A DNA stretch of 64,000 nt. Source: Sphingomonas flavalba (GTDB lineage Bacteria > Pseudomonadota > Alphaproteobacteria > Sphingomonadales > Sphingomonadaceae). Where the stretch lies: assembly GCF_004796535.1 (NCBI RefSeq), contig NZ_SPHY01000001.1:310001-374000 (forward strand), written 5' to 3'. Each line of letters opens with the position of its first letter. Position 1 is the stretch's first letter. Below are positions 60,371 to 64,000 of the stretch, in pieces. The position numbers and the translations under genes are program-made. The notes below the pieces were generated by a model that saw only the letters and a program-made list of their open reading frames with translations, had not been told where the DNA came from and made no database searches.

Positions 60371-62194
60371 TCAGCCCCGCTGCATCGCGTCCCAGTCGGC
60401 AATCACCTGGCCGAGCACTTCCAACGGCATCGACCCGCCGAGCAGCACCGCGTCATGCCATCCCTTCAAATCGAAACGCTGGCCAAGCACCTGCTTCGAC
60501 ACCTCACGCAGGCGGGCGATCTCGGTATGGCCCATCTTGTAGCCGCAGGCCTGGCCGGGCCAGACGCAATAGCGGTCAACCTCATTCTCCACCGCCGAAC
60601 GGGTCAGGCCGACGGTTTCGATCATGTAGGCGATCGCCTTGTCGCGGCTCCATCCCTTGGCATGGATGCCAGTGTCGAGGACGATCCGCGCCGCGCGGTA
60701 GAGGAAGCTCTGCTGCCAGCCGACCTTGCCGAACGGGTTGCCGTCGTACAGGCCGGTTTCGGCCGCAAGCTGCTCGCCGTAGAGCGCCCAGCCCTCGGTG
60801 AAGGCGCTGAAATAGAGGTTCTGGTGGAGCAGCGGCAGGTCCTTCGTTTCCTGCAGGATCGCGCCGTGCCACAGGTGGCCGGGCACCGCCTCGTGATAGA
60901 CAAGTGTCGGCAGCGTGTATTTCGGCCAGTCGTGGACATCGTGCAGGTTGATGTAGAAGGCCCCGGGTCGGCTGCCGTCCAGGCTGCCGGGGGAGGCGTA
61001 GCCGCGCGGCGCGCCGAGCTCGATCGCCGGCGGCACCCGCCGGATGTCCATCGCCGCGGCCGGCGGCTTGTTGAAATAGGGCTGCATTCCGGCGCGGGCC
61101 GCCGCCATCACCCCGTTCAGATAGGCGATCAGGTCGGCGCGGCCCTTGTCGTCATTGGCGAAAAGCTGCGTCGGGTCGGCGTTGAGCGCGACCAGCCGCT
61201 CACCGACGCTGCCGGTGCCGCGCCCCTGCGCCTTCAGCAGAGCGTCGACCTCGGCGGTGATCGCAGCGACCTGGCCCAGCCCGATCCGGTGCGCCTCCTC
61301 CGGCGAGTGGGTGGTGGTGATGTGGGTTCGCAGCGCCAGCGCGTAAAAGCGCTCGCCGTCCGGCAGGCGCGATGCGGCGGGCGCCGTCCCGGCGCGGGGC
61401 CGCAACGCCGCCAGCACCGCAAGCTGGCGGTCGAGCGCGGCGGCGATCGGGCCGTCGACGATCTTCGCCGCCCGTGCCGCCCAGTCGTTGCCCAGCCGCT
61501 TTTCAGCCGCCCGCCGGCCGAGCGAGGCGGCCAATCCCGATGTTTCGCCGCTCTGCCCGCGCAGCGCCTCCGTTTGCGCGACGGTCTTGTCGAGGATAAA
61601 ATCCGGCGGAATCACGCCCTTAGCCGCATCCGCCTCCGCACGGGATGACTGCTGCCCGATAACCTTGGCGAAATCCTCGAGCCGCGCCAGATAGGCGTCG
61701 CAATCCGCCCTGGTCTCGATCCGATGCTGGCTGTCGAGAAAATCAGGCACCGCCTGGTATGCGCCGGTCAACTGGCTGAGCACATAGGGCACAGGATAAC
61801 CGTCAAGCCCGCCGTAATCGAACGTCTTGACTTCGCCGGCCCGCTCGGCCGCCCAGATCGCCGTATCCAGATAATAGGGGTCCCGTCCGCCGAGCGCGGC
61901 CCGGTCGACCGCCTTCAGCGCCGGCAGCGCGTCGACCATCGCCTGGCTGCCGCCAAGCCGGTTGTCGAACGCCGCGTCGGCCAGCTTGCTCTTCAGTCCG
62001 GCGCGGGCGCCGCTATCGAGGCCAAGCGCGGTCGCGGTGGCTGGATCGGCAAGCATCTGGCCTTCGAAAATGCGGTCGTAGAGCGCCCGCGCCTTCGCCC
62101 CTTCCGCACCGCCCGCCGCAGCGAGCAGCGGCTGGGCAAGGGGCAGAAACGCGGCGGCGGCTGTCGTCGCAAGAAAGTGCCTGCGGTCGATCAT
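60371..62194 (-). CDS. DUF885-family metallopeptidase-like protein, Tat-exported
   Basis: A 607-aa protein of the DUF885 family. The N-terminus (MIDRRHFLATTAAAAFLPLA) is a twin-arginine signal. Family motifs are HITTTHSPEEAHRIGLGQV, FYINLHDVHDWPKYTLPTLV, the metal-binding HEAVPGHLWHGA (His434, Glu435, His440), FTEGWALYGEQLAAETGLY and YCVWPGQACGYKMGHTEI. HExxPGH and FTEGWALY support a zinc peptidase fold; no substrate is established here. It lies between fumC and gmk. Confidence 0.9.
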   Translation of the reverse strand: MIDRRHFLATTAAAAFLPLAQPLLAAAGGAEGAKARALYDRIFEGQMLADPATATALGLDSGARAGLKSKLADAAFDNRLGGSQAMVDALPALKAVDRAALGGRDPYYLDTAIWAAERAGEVKTFDYGGLDGYPVPYVLSQLTGAYQAVPDFLDSQHRIETRADCDAYLARLEDFAKVIGQQSSRAEADAAKGVIPPDFILDKTVAQTEALRGQSGETSGLAASLGRRAAEKRLGNDWAARAAKIVDGPIAAALDRQLAVLAALRPRAGTAPAASRLPDGERFYALALRTHITTTHSPEEAHRIGLGQVAAITAEVDALLKAQGRGTGSVGERLVALNADPTQLFANDDKGRADLIAYLNGVMAAARAGMQPYFNKPPAAAMDIRRVPPAIELGAPRGYASPGSLDGSRPGAFYINLHDVHDWPKYTLPTLVYHEAVPGHLWHGAILQETKDLPLLHQNLYFSAFTEGWALYGEQLAAETGLYDGNPFGKVGWQQSFLYRAARIVLDTGIHAKGWSRDKAIAYMIETVGLTRSAVENEVDRYCVWPGQACGYKMGHTEIARLREVSKQVLGQRFDLKGWHDAVLLGGSMPLEVLGQVIADWDAMQRG

Positions 62195-62268
62195 CGGGAT
62201 TCCCTTTCGCGAACCAACGGCTTGTTCGCCGCACGGTAGCGCAGGAATCCCGGCAGGCGACAGGAAAA

Positions 62269-63654
62269 TCAGCGGCCGAGCATCGCCTCCGGCCGCACCA
62301 CCCGATCGAACGTCTCGGCGTCGATCAGGCCGAGCGCCAGCCCAGCCTCCTTCAGCGTCAGGCCTTCGAGATGGGCGTGCTTGGCGATCTTCGCCGCGTT
62401 GTCATAGCCGATTTCCGGCGCCAACGCGGTCACCAGCATCAGCGAGCGGCCGAGCAGCTCGGCAATCCGCGCGCGGTTGGGCTTCAGCCCGGCCAGCGTG
62501 CGTTCGGTGAAGCTTTCCGCGCCGATGCTGAGCAGCGCGATCGAGCGCAGCACGTTGGCGCCGATCAGCGGCTTGAACACGTTCAGTTCCATATGGCCCT
62601 GCAGGCCGCCGACCGTCACCGCCTGGCCGTTGCCGATCACCTGCGCGGCGACCATCGTCAGCATCTCGCACTGGGTCGGGTTGACCTTGCCCGGCATGAT
62701 CGAGCTGCCCGGTTCGTTGGCCGGCAGGTCAAGCTCCCCCAGGCCGCAGCGCGGGCCGCTGCCAAGCAGGCGGATGTCGTTGGCGATCTTGGTGAAGGCG
62801 ACGGCAACGACGGTCAGCACCCCGGCCAGTTCGACCAGCGTGTCGTGCGCCGCCAGCTCGGCGAACTTGTTCGGCGCGCTGACGAAGGGCAGGCCGGTCA
62901 GCCGCGCCAGTTCCGCCGCGACGCCCTCGGCAAAGCCCGGCGCGGCGTTGAGGCCGGTGCCGACGGCGGTGCCGCCCTGCGCGAGCTGGTGCAGACGCGG
63001 GCGAACCGCCTCGACCCGCTCGATGCAGGCAGCGATCTGCGCCGCATAGCCGGAAAATTCCTGGCCCAACGTCAGCGGCGTAGCGTCCTGCAGGTGGGTG
63101 CGGCCGATCTTGACGATATCGTCCCAGTCGCGGGCATGGGCGTCGAGGCTGGCATGGAGCGTCGCCAGCGCCGGCAGCAGTTGATCGGCGACGGCGCGGG
63201 CCGCCGCGACATGCATCGCGGTCGGGAAGCTGTCGTTCGACGACTGGCCCTTGTTGACGTGATCGTTCGGGTGGACCGGGGTCTTGCCGCCGCGCTGGCC
63301 GCTCAGCGCCTCGTTGGCGCGGCCGGCGATCACCTCGTTGGCGTTCATGTTCGACTGGGTGCCGCTGCCGGTCTGCCAGATGACCAGCGGGAACTGATCG
63401 TCGAGCTTGCCGGCGACGACTTCCGCCGCCGCCGCGTCGATCGCGTCGGCCAGCTTCGCGTCAAGCCCGTGGTCGCGGTTGACCCGCGCCGCCGCCTGCT
63501 TGACCAGCGCCAGCGCGTGGACGATGCCGATCGGCATCCGCTCTTCCGCACCGAACGGGAAATTTTCCACCGACCGCTGGGTCTGCGCGCCCCAATAGGC
63601 GTCGGCCGGGACCTCTATCGCGCCAATGCTGTCGGTTTCGGTACGGGTGTTCAT
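62269..63654 (-). CDS. fumC: Class II fumarate hydratase
   Basis: A 461-aa class II fumarase of the TCA cycle (fumarate + water to L-malate). It has [60 protein letters not shown], the TGLNAAPGF region and the signature [16 protein letters not shown] with the catalytic Ser. The start [16 protein letters not shown] at 63654 is chosen over one 12 codons upstream. It is followed on the same strand by the DUF885 gene, and preceded by the sspB gene with about 80 bp between them. Confidence 0.95.
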   Translation of the reverse strand: MNTRTETDSIGAIEVPADAYWGAQTQRSVENFPFGAEERMPIGIVHALALVKQAAARVNRDHGLDAKLADAIDAAAAEVVAGKLDDQFPLVIWQTGSGTQSNMNANEVIAGRANEALSGQRGGKTPVHPNDHVNKGQSSNDSFPTAMHVAAARAVADQLLPALATLHASLDAHARDWDDIVKIGRTHLQDATPLTLGQEFSGYAAQIAACIERVEAVRPRLHQLAQGGTAVGTGLNAAPGFAEGVAAELARLTGLPFVSAPNKFAELAAHDTLVELAGVLTVVAVAFTKIANDIRLLGSGPRCGLGELDLPANEPGSSIMPGKVNPTQCEMLTMVAAQVIGNGQAVTVGGLQGHMELNVFKPLIGANVLRSIALLSIGAESFTERTLAGLKPNRARIAELLGRSLMLVTALAPEIGYDNAAKIAKHAHLEGLTLKEAGLALGLIDAETFDRVVRPEAMLGR

Positions 63655-63733
63655 CCTGCAACTCCGTTGGGTGGGCCAGTGCTGGCCCATGCCTCAACGG
63701 CGTCGGCGCGCGCGGGTCAAGCCCGAAGGCGGA

Positions 63734-64000
63734 TTATTTCTTGCGGCCGAAATCGACAGTGACGACGTTCGACCCGTCTTCCACCGGGGTCGCGACCGGG
63801 CCGTCATTCTCTGCTTCCTCGTGCGGTTCGGGGCCGTCACCGTCGCCCTGTGCCTGGAACTGCAACGCGAAATCGACCGCCGGGTCGACGAAACCGGTGA
63901 CCGCCGAGAACGGGATGACCAGCTTCGCCGGCAACTGGTTGAAGCTCAGCCCGACCGAGAAGCCGTCCGCCTGCACCTTCAGATCCCAGAACTTGTTCTG
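63734..64000 (-). CDS. sspB: ClpXP adaptor SspB, C-terminal part
   Basis: This is the last 88 residues of an SspB-like protein; it is cut by the right edge. The visible part has FWDLKVQADGFSVGLSFNQL, PAKLVIPFSAVTGFVDPAVD and FALQFQAQ, followed by a Glu/Asp-rich region and the C-terminal tail NVVTVDFGRKK. In alphaproteobacteria the short conserved VVxVDxFRKK-like tail contacts ClpX, consistent with delivery of ssrA-tagged proteins to ClpXP. The fumC gene follows on the same strand. Confidence 0.88.
   Translation of the reverse strand, partial: QNKFWDLKVQADGFSVGLSFNQLPAKLVIPFSAVTGFVDPAVDFALQFQAQGDGDGPEPHEEAENDGPVATPVEDGSNVVTVDFGRKK

Overview
The window is GC-rich, densely coded DNA from an alphaproteobacterium, most likely a member of the Sphingomonadaceae. 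The reasons are the number of TonB-dependent receptors (five), the sphingomonad-type receptor plug sequences, the crcB-rluA-HAD-ATP12 gene order, the LysR/pirin pair, and the fumC, DUF885, gmk and SspB genes at the right end. No rRNA, tRNA, CRISPR array, integrase or transposase gene was seen, so it reads as ordinary chromosome.

Layout. 1-1.65 kb: end of a valine/branched-chain degradation cluster (enoyl-CoA hydratase fragment, 3-hydroxyisobutyrate dehydrogenase, a 66-aa protein). 1.65-7.3 kb: copper resistance, with copA-copB on the minus strand and a Cu+ P-type ATPase plus cueR on the plus strand. The two arms diverge from a 103-bp region holding two CueR-type promoter/operators; both genes appear to be leaderless. 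7.3-7.5 kb: a large palindromic element. 7.5-12.4 kb: secreted amidohydrolase, DctA-type transporter, HU, a YbaK-type deacylase and a DUF3011-like protein. 12.5-18 kb: PLP decarboxylase, LysR/pirin pair, alkaline phosphatase lipoprotein and a 42-aa membrane protein.

18-29 kb: a complete inositol catabolic cluster. Two inositol dehydrogenases on the minus strand diverge from an RpiR-type iolR followed by iolC (fused to a DUF2090 aldolase-like domain), iolD, iolE, iolB, iolA/mmsA and an inositol monophosphatase. 29-33.4 kb: a PepSY protein, response regulator and histidine kinase operon diverging from a TonB receptor. 33.4-41 kb: a phytate module. It has an OPA-type organophosphate transporter with both phosphate-binding arginines and a TIGR01782-type TonB receptor, divergent from a two-domain beta-propeller phytase and a histidine acid phosphatase. 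Together with the inositol genes and the alkaline phosphatase, this reads as a route from phytate through lower inositol phosphates to inositol and central carbon, supplying both phosphate and carbon. The combined system is the main finding.

41-46.2 kb: vitamin B12 uptake (btuD, btuC, btuF, btuB) with a cobalamin riboswitch upstream of btuB. btuF lies on the opposite strand inside an otherwise co-directional btuB-btuC-btuD set. 46.2-51.4 kb: AraC regulator, TonB receptor, quinone oxidoreductase-like enzyme and RidA protein, substrate unknown. 51.4-55.7 kb: O-antigen-ligase-like protein, methyltransferase, small membrane protein, SOUL protein and lipoprotein. 55.7-58.8 kb: a tightly overlapping operon (crcB, rluA-type synthase, HAD phosphatase, membrane protein, ATP12 chaperone). 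58.7-64 kb: minus-strand housekeeping genes (membrane protein, gmk, small protein, DUF885 peptidase-like protein, fumC, sspB fragment).

Two genes (the dctA-like transporter and the second inositol dehydrogenase) have no ATG/GTG/TTG where homology and a Shine-Dalgarno sequence place the start; they carry ATT and ATC there. All functional assignments come from reading motifs by eye. No database search was run.
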